Shown here: piece by piece, positions 15,753 through 23,991 of the stretch | How positions within the stretch are numbered: position 1 is the stretch's first letter | How the letters are laid out: every line of letters starts with the position of its first letter | DNA from: CAZYTO01 sp964650405 | Lineage (GTDB): Bacteria > Acidobacteriota > Thermoanaerobaculia > Gp7-AA8 | DNA: 29,242 nucleotides | Direction of reading: 5' to 3' | Assembly: GCA_964650405.1 (NCBI GenBank) | Contig: CAZYTO010000024.1 | Location: forward strand, 1 to 29,242 | Notes under the pieces: model-generated | Seen by the model: only the letters and a program-made list of their open reading frames with translations | The model's database searches: none | Told to the model about the DNA's origin: nothing | Made by a program: the position numbers and the translations under genes

Positions 15753-17804
15753 TCAGCGAATGCCCGCCTGCTGCCGCAGGAACTGGAGGTATTCGTCGAT
15801 GGCCGTGGCCCGCGGGGCGATGTGGATGGCGTCGATGAGGAAGCGGTTGGAGCCATCGTGATCGATGGCCATGGCGCGGGCAATGTGCTCCGCGGCGGGG
15901 GCGAATTGCTTCATGTTGCTCTGGGAGAGGGCGAGGTAGACGTGCGGCTCCGCCGATTCCGGCCGGAGGCTCGCCGCCTTCGAGAACTGCTCGATGGCGT
16001 CGTTCTCGCGGCCGGTCCGGCTCAGGAGCGAGCCGAAGTTCATCCGCGCGTCATACAGGCCGGGATTCGCCTTCAATGCCGCTTCATACTGGCGCGACGC
16101 TCCTGCGACATCCCCCTTGCGCGCCAGGATCTGGGCCCGGGCGAATGCCAGCAGCCCCACCGTCTCCGGCACGGACGAGATCTGCCCCGCCTTCTCCAGC
16201 AAGGGAAGGGCTTCCTCCGGCCGGCCGCGGCCCAGCTCGATCGTACCGTAGGCCATGAGGGCGTCCGCGCTGGCAGGGTTGATGCGCACCGCAGCGGCCG
16301 CCTCTTTCGCCGCCTCGTCGTATCTCCCCTGCGCACTCAGCGCCAGAGCCAGCTCCATTTGCTGCACCTCGGACGGAAGACCCGCCGCGGCCCGCAACTC
16401 CGTCTCCGCCCGCGGCGCCTGGCCGGCGTCGAGCAGCGCCGCACCGAGGTTCATGTGCGCTATGCGATTGTTCTCCGTCACCGCCAGGTCGTGCTCGAAG
16501 ACCGTAATACTGTCCCGCCAGTACCCGGTCTGCCGGTAGGCCACGACAGCGAGGACGACGACCGCTACGATCGCTGTCCCTGCGAGCTGTGCGCGCGCCC
16601 GTGGGCTGCCGGCAAGCGCCGAAACGCTCCACACCAGTGCGATGAAGAGCCCGATGTGGGGAATGTAGGTGAATCGATCGGCCATCGACTGCTGCCCGAC
16701 CTGCACGATGCCGATGACGGGAACGAGCGTTCCGAGGAACCACAGCCAGCCGACCGTGAGCCACGGCATGCGCCGGTACGATCGAACGGCCATGATCGTG
16801 ATTCCGGCCAGCAGGAGCGCGCAAACGATGGCCGCTCTGGCACTGATGGATGTCGCGTAGGGATAGACGATCGCCAGAGACGACGGCCAGAACGTCTTGA
16901 CGACGTACGTGACGTACGCGATCGCGGCATTGGCGAGCCGGATGGACAACGGCACCGTCAGCGCGCCGGCCATGGCCCCGCTCTGGGTCCGCAGCGTCAG
17001 GACGACCACCGGCACGACACAGGCGAAATACGGCAGCTTCTCCAGGACCAGCGCTCGCCAGGGCCGGGCTCGCTGCAGAGGCCAGTAGTCCAGCGGGAGT
17101 AATGCGAACGGAAGCGTCACGAGCATCGGCTTGGCCATCAGCCCGAGCGCGAAGGCCACGATGCTCCACACGTACTGCGCCCGAGAGCCGTCCCTGGCCC
17201 AGCGTGTATAGGCGTGCAGGGTGAGCAGCAGAAAAAACGTGCTGAGCACGTCCTTGCGCTCGGCCACCCATGCCACCGATTCGACGTGCAGCGGATGAAC
17301 GGCGAAGAGGGCGGCCGCGATGCTGCTGCGCCAGAACGCTCCCGTGGCCAGGCGCAGCCAGAGAAACAGCAGGATGGCGTTGACGGCGTGCAGTGCGGCG
17401 CTGACCAGCAGGTGCGCACCGGCGTCACGTCCGAAGAGCGTGACGTCGAGTTGATGGGAGAGCCAGGTCACCGGATGCCAGTACGCGGCGTGGACGCTGG
17501 TGAAGGCCCATCGGATCCCGGCTGCGGTCAGGCCGCCGAGAACGCCGGGGTTATTGGAGACATAGACCGGGTCGTCGTAATTGATGAACTGGTGCGTACG
17601 GACCTGCGCGTAAATGATCGCAACCAGCACGGCCAGGGCGGCACTGACCGCGAGCGAAGGCAGAAGCGCGCCTCCGGCGCTGCTCCGCTCAACGGCTGCG
17701 GCCGGAGGCCGGGCAACGGCGAGGCGCGACTCCTGCTTTGAGCGGGAACGTTTACCCAAGACGAAAAGAGGTGAAAACGCGGGTGGCGCGGGAATCCGCG
17801 CCAC
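15753..17804 (-). CDS. TMTC-like multi-pass membrane protein with TPR tail
   Basis: A protein of up to 683 aa. Residues about 47-425 hold roughly ten hydrophobic segments with the family-typical FINYDDPVYV, HPVTWLSHQLD and HPLHVESVAWVAERKDVLS segments of TMTC/DUF1736 proteins, which resemble GT-C O-mannosyltransferases. Residues about 440-680 are TPR repeats. The acidic NYDDPVY motif after the first membrane helix fits a GT-C catalytic Asp. It may glycosylate periplasmic proteins or lipids, but the bacterial function is not established. GTG 17804 lies inside a terminator hairpin, and TTG 17759 (15 codons later) may be the true start. Neither has a clear ribosome binding site. The Wzt-like gene follows after 15 nt. 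Confidence 0.88.
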   Translation of the reverse strand: MARIPAPPAFSPLFVLGKRSRSKQESRLAVARPPAAAVERSSAGGALLPSLAVSAALAVLVAIIYAQVRTHQFINYDDPVYVSNNPGVLGGLTAAGIRWAFTSVHAAYWHPVTWLSHQLDVTLFGRDAGAHLLVSAALHAVNAILLFLWLRLATGAFWRSSIAAALFAVHPLHVESVAWVAERKDVLSTFFLLLTLHAYTRWARDGSRAQYVWSIVAFALGLMAKPMLVTLPFALLPLDYWPLQRARPWRALVLEKLPYFACVVPVVVLTLRTQSGAMAGALTVPLSIRLANAAIAYVTYVVKTFWPSSLAIVYPYATSISARAAIVCALLLAGITIMAVRSYRRMPWLTVGWLWFLGTLVPVIGIVQVGQQSMADRFTYIPHIGLFIALVWSVSALAGSPRARAQLAGTAIVAVVVLAVVAYRQTGYWRDSITVFEHDLAVTENNRIAHMNLGAALLDAGQAPRAETELRAAAGLPSEVQQMELALALSAQGRYDEAAKEAAAAVRINPASADALMAYGTIELGRGRPEEALPLLEKAGQISSVPETVGLLAFARAQILARKGDVAGASRQYEAALKANPGLYDARMNFGSLLSRTGRENDAIEQFSKAASLRPESAEPHVYLALSQSNMKQFAPAAEHIARAMAIDHDGSNRFLIDAIHIAPRATAIDEYLQFLRQQAGIR

Positions 17805-17806
17805 CC
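17781..17806 (-). terminator. Intrinsic terminator after the PKD-protein gene
   Basis: Perfect 11-bp arms at 17781-17791 and 17796-17806 with a 4-base loop. On the minus strand the hairpin is followed by GCGTTTTCACCTCTTTT. It stands 17 nt after the stop of the 1316-aa gene and covers the longest possible start of the TMTC-like gene, arguing for a downstream start there or for regulation by read-through. Confidence 0.75.
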
Positions 17807-17822
17807 GTCATTGAAGCGAGGA

Positions 17823-20800
17823 TCAGGTATGCGGGGCACTGCGGCGCCGCGGCGGTACGTCAACGAGGGGATGAACTGCAATCACCCCGGGGTAGCCCGC
17901 CGGCGCCTTGACCGACAACGTGACGCGGTAATTGAAGTTCGTCGGGAAGACGTGGTAGATCTCCCCAGCCGACGTGCAGAGAGCATCCCCTGCCGCCGGG
18001 CACGTCCCATCGCCGAAGTCCCAGCCAAACTTCGTCACCGAACCTGCCGGATTCGAGCCCGGCGTGAACTTATAGCCGTTGGGGATCTGCACGCCATTGT
18101 TGAACCACGGGGTGATCGTGAAGTCGACAGCAGTGGGAGGAATGATCTTGCTGGCAACCCTCACCAGGGCCGACATGGTGACGCTCTGGCCGCCGTTTGC
18201 GATGGTCAGCTTCACGGTGTAGCCGGTCGGACTTGGCGAAGCGTACGTGTGTGTCGCGCTCTTGCCGCTTCCCGTATTGCCGTCGCCGTAATCCCACGAG
18301 AAGGTGTGGGCCGCGCAGTTGAAGTCGTAATTGAACGAGCCGGCCAGGAACGAGATCGCCTCGCCCGGCGCGCAGATGCCGCCGGTGTTGGTGCACGAGC
18401 TGTCGGCATTGGCGTAGACGATGAAGACGTTCGTGCCGGCCGTCATGGGCGGCTGGCAACCGGAGCTGCCGACATGGACGGTGACGGGGTTCGTCTGGAA
18501 CGTGATTCCCTTGTTCGGCCGGCTGATGGTGAGCGACGCCGTATAAGTGTTGGCACTGCTGTAGCTGTGCGTGGTGGTAATGCCGGATCCGGTCGTACCG
18601 TCACCGAAATTCCAGGCGAAGGTATGCGTGTCGCAACCGTAGTTATAACCGAACGAGCCGGCCGTGAACGTGATCGCCTCGCCAATTCCGCACGATCCAC
18701 CCGTGGCCGAGCACGTACCGGCATTGTTCGCAAACGTGATGAAGTTGCTCGCCGTGTTCATTCCCGGCGTGCATGGATCTCCACCGCAATTCGTAACGCA
18801 GCCTTGAATGCCGGTCAGCGTGATCGTTCGTGTCAGCGTCTGCTGCGTCCCCGCACTGCTGTCCGTGACGACGCACGTCACTGTGTATGTGTTTGCGGAA
18901 CCAAACGAGTGCGCCGTGGACTGGCCGCTACTGGTGCCATTGTCGCCGAAGTTCCAGGAGAAGGTGTGCGGTCCGCAGCCGAGGTTATAGAACGGTGCAG
19001 AGACGGCAAACGAAATCACTTCACCGGTCAGGCAGGACTGGCCTGTCGTACAGCCCGAGCCGGTGGCACCGTAGGTAATGAAAACATCGACGTTCGGTGT
19101 GTAAGGCGCACAGACCTGCACGGCGACGTTGAACGATCTCGTAGCGGCGGAAGCGCTGCCGAAGCTGTTCGTGGCAATCAGGCTGATGTTATACGTGCCG
19201 CTCTGGGGGAAGGCCGGCGCAAAGGTGGCGCTTGCGCCCGTCAGAGTCACGTTCGCCACGGCGCCCGTCCCCTGTGCGGTCCATGCGTACGTCCAGCCAT
19301 CCGTGAGCGGATTCACCCCGCTGATCGAGCCCGCGGTGAACGTGCAGGGTGCATTCGTGCAAGAGCCGACAATCACCGGGTCCGGGGCATTGAGCGGCGG
19401 CGTCGTATAGGCGCTGATCGTGTACCCGAGTCCACCGCACCCGGCGGCGAAGTCCGTCGGCGAAGTGACGGTCAGGCGGACCGTCATCCCGCGGGAAATG
19501 GTGGAAGACGGCACCTGCCAGGGAGCGATCGCCGAATACGCGCCGGTTGGCCCGGCCTGATTGAGACTGCCGTTCGCGTTGAAGAGCTCCCACTTGTACT
19601 GCAGGCCGGCCAGGATGGCCGCCGTCATGACGTCCGTATTGGCGGTGATCTTCGTAGCGTTCGTGAAGACGAGGTTCGATCCGTTGACGCTGACGGTCAC
19701 ATTCGCCGCGTACGGCCGCACGCTGTAGCCGATGCCGAGGCCGCCCGAAGGGACGACGAAGTCGCTGGCCGGGAACGACGTGGCGAGCTGGCCGTAATGG
19801 CCGGTGAACAGCAGATAGTGCGGACCGCACGGGCCGGTGCCGAGCGGCAGGGCGGGACTCTGTGACGTGACCACGGGCGTCGTGGTCGGTCCGGCGCTGT
19901 TGTAGAGCGACCAACTGCTGCTGTGTCCTTCCACCGAGCCATCCGACGCGTCGTACCACTGATCGCCGACGACCACCGGAGCGTTGGAGCTGGCCACGGT
20001 CTGGGTGAATAGCAGACCGCCCTGGCCCAGACTGACGCGCGGAACCGGGGCCAGCATGGTCACGGCGGCGGTGGCGAAGATCGAGGAGTCGGCATTGTTC
20101 GATGCCTGGACGGTACGCGTGCTCAGCCCGGCCGCCGAAGCGATTCCGGAAAAGCGGTGCATAACCGTGCCCGGACCTGTCTGGCCGACGACGGTATTGG
20201 CATCCGCGCCGCTGACCGCCTCGGGGTTGCCGAAGTTCCAGGTGATGTTCATCGGGACCGGCGCCGTCGTCGTTGCCGTAAAGCCCACCGGATCACCGTA
20301 GAACAGCTTGCTGCGCTCGCTGGCGGGCGTGTTCTGGTTCTGCGTGCCCATCGAGCCGAGGGACGTCAAGGCGATGCCGTCGCCGTTCTGGATCTCGTAG
20401 ACGTCTGCCAGGCCGCCGCCGAGGAAGAGCAGATAGGTCTTCCCGCCCTGTTTGATCACTCCGGCGTCGGAGGCGTGCACGTAGAAGTGCGGATACCCGT
20501 GGCCTGGAGGAGCGGCATTGAAGTAGTACTGCGGGAAGTAGCGGTCGCTGTTCGGGTTGTTCGGGTCCGTCCTGCCGTAGGACGACTTGAGGGGAATCTC
20601 GGTGAAGCTGAGGTTCGACGTCACTTTGTAGAGGAGCACGCCGTCGGACGTGATCATCGTCAGGTAGCCGTTCGAAACGCGGATGGCGGCGGCGTTGACC
20701 CCGCTCAATCCCGTGTCGAACGCCCCCTGATCGCCGAAGGTCTGTCCGACCGGGGAGAAGATCTCCACCTTGAGGGACGGCTTGGTATACGAAGCGAAGA

Positions 20801-21773
20801 AGTTAACGCCGTCCGTGGTGATGGACGCATACGAGTAGGGAAAGCCCGGCGAAAATGTCGCCATGGGCGAGCCGCCGGCGGCCAGCGAATCGGCCGAATA
20901 GATGTTGATGGCACCCGTCGAGCCGTCGGCGATGGCAATCCTGTCACCCGCGGCGTTCTTCGCGGCCTGCGAGAAATTGATGCGCATCACCTGCACACGC
21001 CGTGGCTGCGTACGGTCGGTGACGTTCCATACCTCGGTCTGTGTTTCCACGTTCACGAGCATGAAGTAGTTCGTGCCGCTCTTGAACGACAGCACGTGGA
21101 TGGGATCCTGATCGCCGTTGTCGCCGAAGGGATAGTGCTGGTATTGGGACGGCATGAGGTTCATCCCGCCGTCCGTGCGGAGATCGTCCTTGACGATGCC
21201 CCACCCGAACACGAAATGCGACACGTAGAGATAACCCTGGTCGTCGACGTCGATGTCATTGAGGCGTGCCTGGCCGTCGACGAACGGCGTGGTCCACCCT
21301 CCGCCCCACTCAGCGTTGAAGTACCGGTCGCACCTGAGAAACACTTCCGGCGCGCCCGCGCGAACGTTCAGTACATTGATCGGGATCGACGTCACCGGAA
21401 TGAGGGCCTCGCTGGCGGTCAGCCGGCTGATGAAGCTCGCCGTGTCATAGGCCATGGCCACACCGCCCATGATCATGTAGAGCCGCCTGCCGTCAGGGCT
21501 CATCACCAGCTTCCCCGCGCGCAGGGTACGGATCGGGTACTGGATGTCGTTCGTGGCCTGCGAGTCCAGGAAGCGCCCGGTGAAAGCGGCAATGGGCGCG
21601 GCGTAGCCGACGGTCTTTCCATTGGTCAGGGCATTGTTCGGACCGACGCAGAGCGTGCAGGGCACTTCGGTGTTCGGCGTCCTGGCCGGCACCGCCCAAT
21701 CCTGGCCGAAAACGGCGACCGCTACCGAAAGATGCAGCAGTACGGCTGCGAGACGTTTGATGAAACGATTCAC
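17823..21773 (-). CDS. Large secreted beta-propeller / PKD-repeat protein
   Basis: A 1316-aa secreted protein. A signal peptide (residues 1-23, ending VFGQ) is followed by about 480 residues of beta-propeller-like repeats containing YLYVSHF, VLLYKV and similar blades. Beyond this are Ig/PKD-like domains with WNFG motifs. Residues 888-1000, 1001-1105 and 1106-1208 are three close copies of a Cys-rich PKD unit, each with a YxxxxSC...GE core, a conserved Cys-x2-HTF and WNFGD or WDYGD. A fourth, diverged PKD unit closes the protein. There is no anchor or sorting signal at the C-terminus. GTG 21773 has an excellent GGAGGGAG ribosome binding site. It is probably a surface or extracellular adhesive or structural protein; no enzyme motif is seen. 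Confidence 0.87.
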   Translation of the reverse strand: MNRFIKRLAAVLLHLSVAVAVFGQDWAVPARTPNTEVPCTLCVGPNNALTNGKTVGYAAPIAAFTGRFLDSQATNDIQYPIRTLRAGKLVMSPDGRRLYMIMGGVAMAYDTASFISRLTASEALIPVTSIPINVLNVRAGAPEVFLRCDRYFNAEWGGGWTTPFVDGQARLNDIDVDDQGYLYVSHFVFGWGIVKDDLRTDGGMNLMPSQYQHYPFGDNGDQDPIHVLSFKSGTNYFMLVNVETQTEVWNVTDRTQPRRVQVMRINFSQAAKNAAGDRIAIADGSTGAINIYSADSLAAGGSPMATFSPGFPYSYASITTDGVNFFASYTKPSLKVEIFSPVGQTFGDQGAFDTGLSGVNAAAIRVSNGYLTMITSDGVLLYKVTSNLSFTEIPLKSSYGRTDPNNPNSDRYFPQYYFNAAPPGHGYPHFYVHASDAGVIKQGGKTYLLFLGGGLADVYEIQNGDGIALTSLGSMGTQNQNTPASERSKLFYGDPVGFTATTTAPVPMNITWNFGNPEAVSGADANTVVGQTGPGTVMHRFSGIASAAGLSTRTVQASNNADSSIFATAAVTMLAPVPRVSLGQGGLLFTQTVASSNAPVVVGDQWYDASDGSVEGHSSSWSLYNSAGPTTTPVVTSQSPALPLGTGPCGPHYLLFTGHYGQLATSFPASDFVVPSGGLGIGYSVRPYAANVTVSVNGSNLVFTNATKITANTDVMTAAILAGLQYKWELFNANGSLNQAGPTGAYSAIAPWQVPSSTISRGMTVRLTVTSPTDFAAGCGGLGYTISAYTTPPLNAPDPVIVGSCTNAPCTFTAGSISGVNPLTDGWTYAWTAQGTGAVANVTLTGASATFAPAFPQSGTYNISLIATNSFGSASAATRSFNVAVQVCAPYTPNVDVFITYGATGSGCTTGQSCLTGEVISFAVSAPFYNLGCGPHTFSWNFGDNGTSSGQSTAHSFGSANTYTVTCVVTDSSAGTQQTLTRTITLTGIQGCVTNCGGDPCTPGMNTASNFITFANNAGTCSATGGSCGIGEAITFTAGSFGYNYGCDTHTFAWNFGDGTTGSGITTTHSYSSANTYTASLTISRPNKGITFQTNPVTVHVGSSGCQPPMTAGTNVFIVYANADSSCTNTGGICAPGEAISFLAGSFNYDFNCAAHTFSWDYGDGNTGSGKSATHTYASPSPTGYTVKLTIANGGQSVTMSALVRVASKIIPPTAVDFTITPWFNNGVQIPNGYKFTPGSNPAGSVTKFGWDFGDGTCPAAGDALCTSAGEIYHVFPTNFNYRVTLSVKAPAGYPGVIAVHPLVDVPPRRRSAPHT
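18150..19112 (-). repeat. Three tandem Cys-containing PKD repeat units
   Basis: DNA coding for residues 888-1208 of the PKD protein, about 105 codons per unit. The units share an N-terminal C-x-P, an N/D-x-FI-x-Y/F strand, two Cys flanking a GE-x-I-x-F strand, C-x2-HTF and the PKD core W-x-GDG. At protein level they look roughly half identical, so the duplication is not recent. The paired cysteines suggest disulfides in each unit. Confidence 0.75.
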
Positions 21774-21858
21774 TCTCTCCCTCCGTGGGCGTCAGGAACA
21801 GTGGCTGCAAGAGATAGGGATCTGAGGCCGGCTTGGAGTCCGTCCGCAGCAATAGGTT

Positions 21859-21887
21859 ATTTTACAGATGTGATGCGGTCATGACAA
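21859..21887 (-). promoter_or_regulatory. Sigma-70-like promoter of the PKD-protein gene
   Basis: On the minus strand, -35 TTGTCA (21887-21882) and -10 TAAAAT (21864-21859) are spaced by exactly 17 bp. The predicted start near 21852 gives a leader of about 80 nt to GTG 21773. Confidence 0.7.
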
Positions 21888-21910
21888 CGGTTTTTCTTGG
21901 ACCCAAAAAC

Positions 21911-21940
21911 AAAAAAAGGCGGGCCGGAAACCGGCCCGCC
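21911..21940 (-). terminator. Strong intrinsic terminator after the 550-aa secreted-protein gene
   Basis: Perfect 10-bp G/C arms at 21918-21927 and 21931-21940 with a 3-base loop, followed on the minus strand by seven T, a G and a further five T. It lies about 28 nt after the stop at 21968. Confidence 0.92.
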
Positions 21941-21967
21941 TTTCGGCTACTGCAATGGGAAACGGGA

Positions 21968-23620
21968 TTACGGCGTCTGGTTGGTTCCGATGTACGGAGC
22001 CACACCCGGGGTGCAGCCCGTGGCGCCAGCCGGGCAAACCGGCGTACCGCCAACCGGACCGATGACCGCACCGCCCGCGACCGGAGCCGAGCAGCCGTTG
22101 CCGAGCCATGCCGCGTCGTAGTCGACCGAGTAACGGCCTTCTGCGAACATCGAGATGATGACCCAGTTCTGGCTGGCGCGGCGCACGAACGTCGGGTGCG
22201 CAGCCGGGTTGTCGAGAGCCGGAGAGCTGTAGACAGAGCCCGAGAAACCGTTGTCGAGGTTCAGGTACATCCAGCCACCGAGATCGCCCGACGGGGTGAG
22301 ACCCGGGTAGATCGAGGAGCTCGTGGACGTGCTCGAAGCCTCGGGGAGCACGTTGACCGTGCCCGGAATCGGCGGCGAAATGATCGTCGGAGGAGCAACG
22401 GAGTTGGAGTTCTCGTGCTCGTCGAAGCGGACCATCTCCGTGATCGTGATCGCCGAGTTGATGCTCGGGGTGCCCGCCGTACAAGTCGTGGAGCTCGGGC
22501 CGGTGTAGCCTTCGCGCCAGATCTTGTAGTTGGTGTTGAAGCCCGACGTGCCGCCCTGGATCCAGCGAGCGCCGAAGACCGAGGGAAGCGGCTGGCGACG
22601 GTCGGCCAGACGGTTGAGACCGTTGGTCAGAGCCGTGGCGGAACCGCTGCCGAACGCGCCACCGGTGTTGTAGCGGTCATAGAACGTGAACGGCAGGTTC
22701 GTGCCCGGGTTGGATCCAACCGGTCCGCCCTCGGGGACGGCGCGGATGTGGGTCATCGGGTTGCCGCCGGCGTAGTTACCAGTGGTCGAGTTCGGGTTGA
22801 CGTCCTGGTAGTCGCCGATGAGAACGTTGTCGAACAGGATTTCGTTGTTGGAGTACGTGCCGGCTGCCAGCGGGCCAGGGAACGAAGTCGAGCAGGTGCT
22901 GTCGACGTCGATCGTGATGTACCCGATCGCATTGGCATGCGTTCCGCCGAGACGGAAGGTGCCGCAACCCGCGCCGATCGTCGTGCCACCGAGACCGGTG
23001 GTGAAGATGCGCTGCAGGTCGGCCAGGTAGCTGCCCGGGCCGTTGCCAAGGCTGCCCGGAAGCGTGACGCACGTGGTCGTCACGTTCGGGTTGAAGTTGG
23101 GGTTGCCAGTCGCATTCGGCAGCGGAGCCGCATTCGGCTGGTTCGGCGGGGCAGTGCCCACCGGCGAGAGCGCCGCGTTCGAGATCGACGTACCGGAGGC
23201 AGTCGCCGAAACAGGGGCGATGATGCCGCGGTTGAAGACGTCATAGAGGTTGATGCTCTGGACGTCATAGCCGGTCAGGAAGATGTTGAAGTCGAGCGCT
23301 GCGAACGACCAGTCCGTCCAAACAACCACGTGCGCGATCTGCGGCACGCGGCTGGTGTTGGTGATCGTGAAGAGGGTGGTGCGAGCGGTCGCTGCAGTCG
23401 ACACGAAGTCAACTTCGAAGTACGGGAGCAGCAGCGTCGCCGCAGGGGCCACGCTGATGTCGCAGGCGTCGTCGTTGTTCGTCGTCGTCGGACCCGAGGC
23501 AATACCGGGCGAACCGAAAGCGAAAGTCGCATTCGGCTGGATCACCTTGGAACCGCTTCCGGCAGCGAAGGCCGAACCCGCCACGAGGAGGGAAGCAGCC
23601 AGAGCCAAAAGTTTCTTCAT
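21968..23620 (-). CDS. Secreted protein of unknown function, apparently highly expressed
   Basis: A 550-aa protein with a textbook signal peptide (residues 1-19, cleavage after SAFA). The mature part is Asn/Thr/Gly/Pro-rich and acidic, with few Lys, and looks like a beta-rich extracellular protein. Recurring features are a LLLPYFEVDF strand near residue 65, a RFDEHEN segment, a YLNLDN segment and a FAEGRYSVDYDAAW segment near the C-terminus, with a Cys/Pro/Gly-rich end. I recognise no catalytic motif and no known domain. It has a strong AGGAGA ribosome binding site, a good promoter and a strong terminator, so it is a monocistronic, probably abundant envelope or surface-layer-like protein. The role is unknown. 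Confidence 0.88.
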   Translation of the reverse strand: MKKLLALAASLLVAGSAFAAGSGSKVIQPNATFAFGSPGIASGPTTTNNDDACDISVAPAATLLLPYFEVDFVSTAATARTTLFTITNTSRVPQIAHVVVWTDWSFAALDFNIFLTGYDVQSINLYDVFNRGIIAPVSATASGTSISNAALSPVGTAPPNQPNAAPLPNATGNPNFNPNVTTTCVTLPGSLGNGPGSYLADLQRIFTTGLGGTTIGAGCGTFRLGGTHANAIGYITIDVDSTCSTSFPGPLAAGTYSNNEILFDNVLIGDYQDVNPNSTTGNYAGGNPMTHIRAVPEGGPVGSNPGTNLPFTFYDRYNTGGAFGSGSATALTNGLNRLADRRQPLPSVFGARWIQGGTSGFNTNYKIWREGYTGPSSTTCTAGTPSINSAITITEMVRFDEHENSNSVAPPTIISPPIPGTVNVLPEASSTSTSSSIYPGLTPSGDLGGWMYLNLDNGFSGSVYSSPALDNPAAHPTFVRRASQNWVIISMFAEGRYSVDYDAAWLGNGCSAPVAGGAVIGPVGGTPVCPAGATGCTPGVAPYIGTNQTP

Positions 23621-23745
23621 TCTTTTCTCCTACACATCAGTTGTTGAGAACTACCGAGTATGGTTCACCAAGTCACCCTCTCTCGACGATACGATCACCT
23701 CCCGCGCCGGATTTTTGAACTCTATTCCCTTTTCAGTTGCGGGTA

Positions 23746-23774
23746 ACAGTATTGCCAAATATTCGCGAAGTCAA
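23746..23774 (-). promoter_or_regulatory. Sigma-70-like promoter of the 550-aa secreted-protein gene
   Basis: On the minus strand, -35 TTGACT (23774-23769), a 17-bp spacer and -10 TACTGT (23751-23746). The start site is predicted near 23739, giving a leader of about 119 nt, long enough for a structured or regulatory UTR. Confidence 0.65.
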
Positions 23775-23917
23775 TACCTGAATGGCAGTTTTATGGGATT
23801 ACCCCATATGGCTCATCGAGAAAATCGGGCGGATTATATCCGACAGCCCTCTCCGCACAACCACCAATTACGTCCGATCTTCGAGAGCGACCCCACCGCT
23901 TTCACGTTCGATACCCG

Positions 23918-23948
23918 AAAAAGGACGGCGCCTCCCGGCGCCGTCCTT
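23918..23948 (-). terminator. Intrinsic terminator after the FG-GAP gene
   Basis: Perfect 12-bp arms at 23921-23932 and 23937-23948 with a TCCC loop. On the minus strand the stem ends in a run of five T. It lies about 43 nt after the stop at 23992. Confidence 0.88.
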
Positions 23949-23991
23949 CGTCACCCTTCCAGGTGTCCGGAACCGCTCGTTCGCGTGCTCG

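Larger units (their letters stand above)
23621..23991. other. Regulatory intergenic region between the two secreted-protein genes
   Basis: This 371-base gap is visibly richer in A+T than its surroundings around 23650-23880. It holds the terminator of the FG-GAP gene (23921-23948), the promoter of the 550-aa gene (23746-23774) and a leader of about 119 nt. I see no ORF that I trust. A TATAAT on the minus strand near 23835-23840 may be a second upstream -10. Confidence 0.6.

Noticed and set aside
14766..17102. Plus-strand 778-aa open frame
   Set aside because: It is antisense to the Wzt-like and TMTC-like genes, which carry clear motifs.
17811..21884. Long plus-strand open frames opposite the PKD gene (684 and 575 aa)
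   Set aside because: They are rich in Arg, Glu, Val and His with no motif, as expected of the strand opposite a GC-rich gene. The minus-strand protein has a signal peptide and PKD motifs.
21833..23647. Plus-strand 604-aa open frame
   Set aside because: It is antisense to the 550-aa secreted protein, which has its own promoter, ribosome binding site and terminator. The plus-strand product is low-complexity Arg/Val/Glu.
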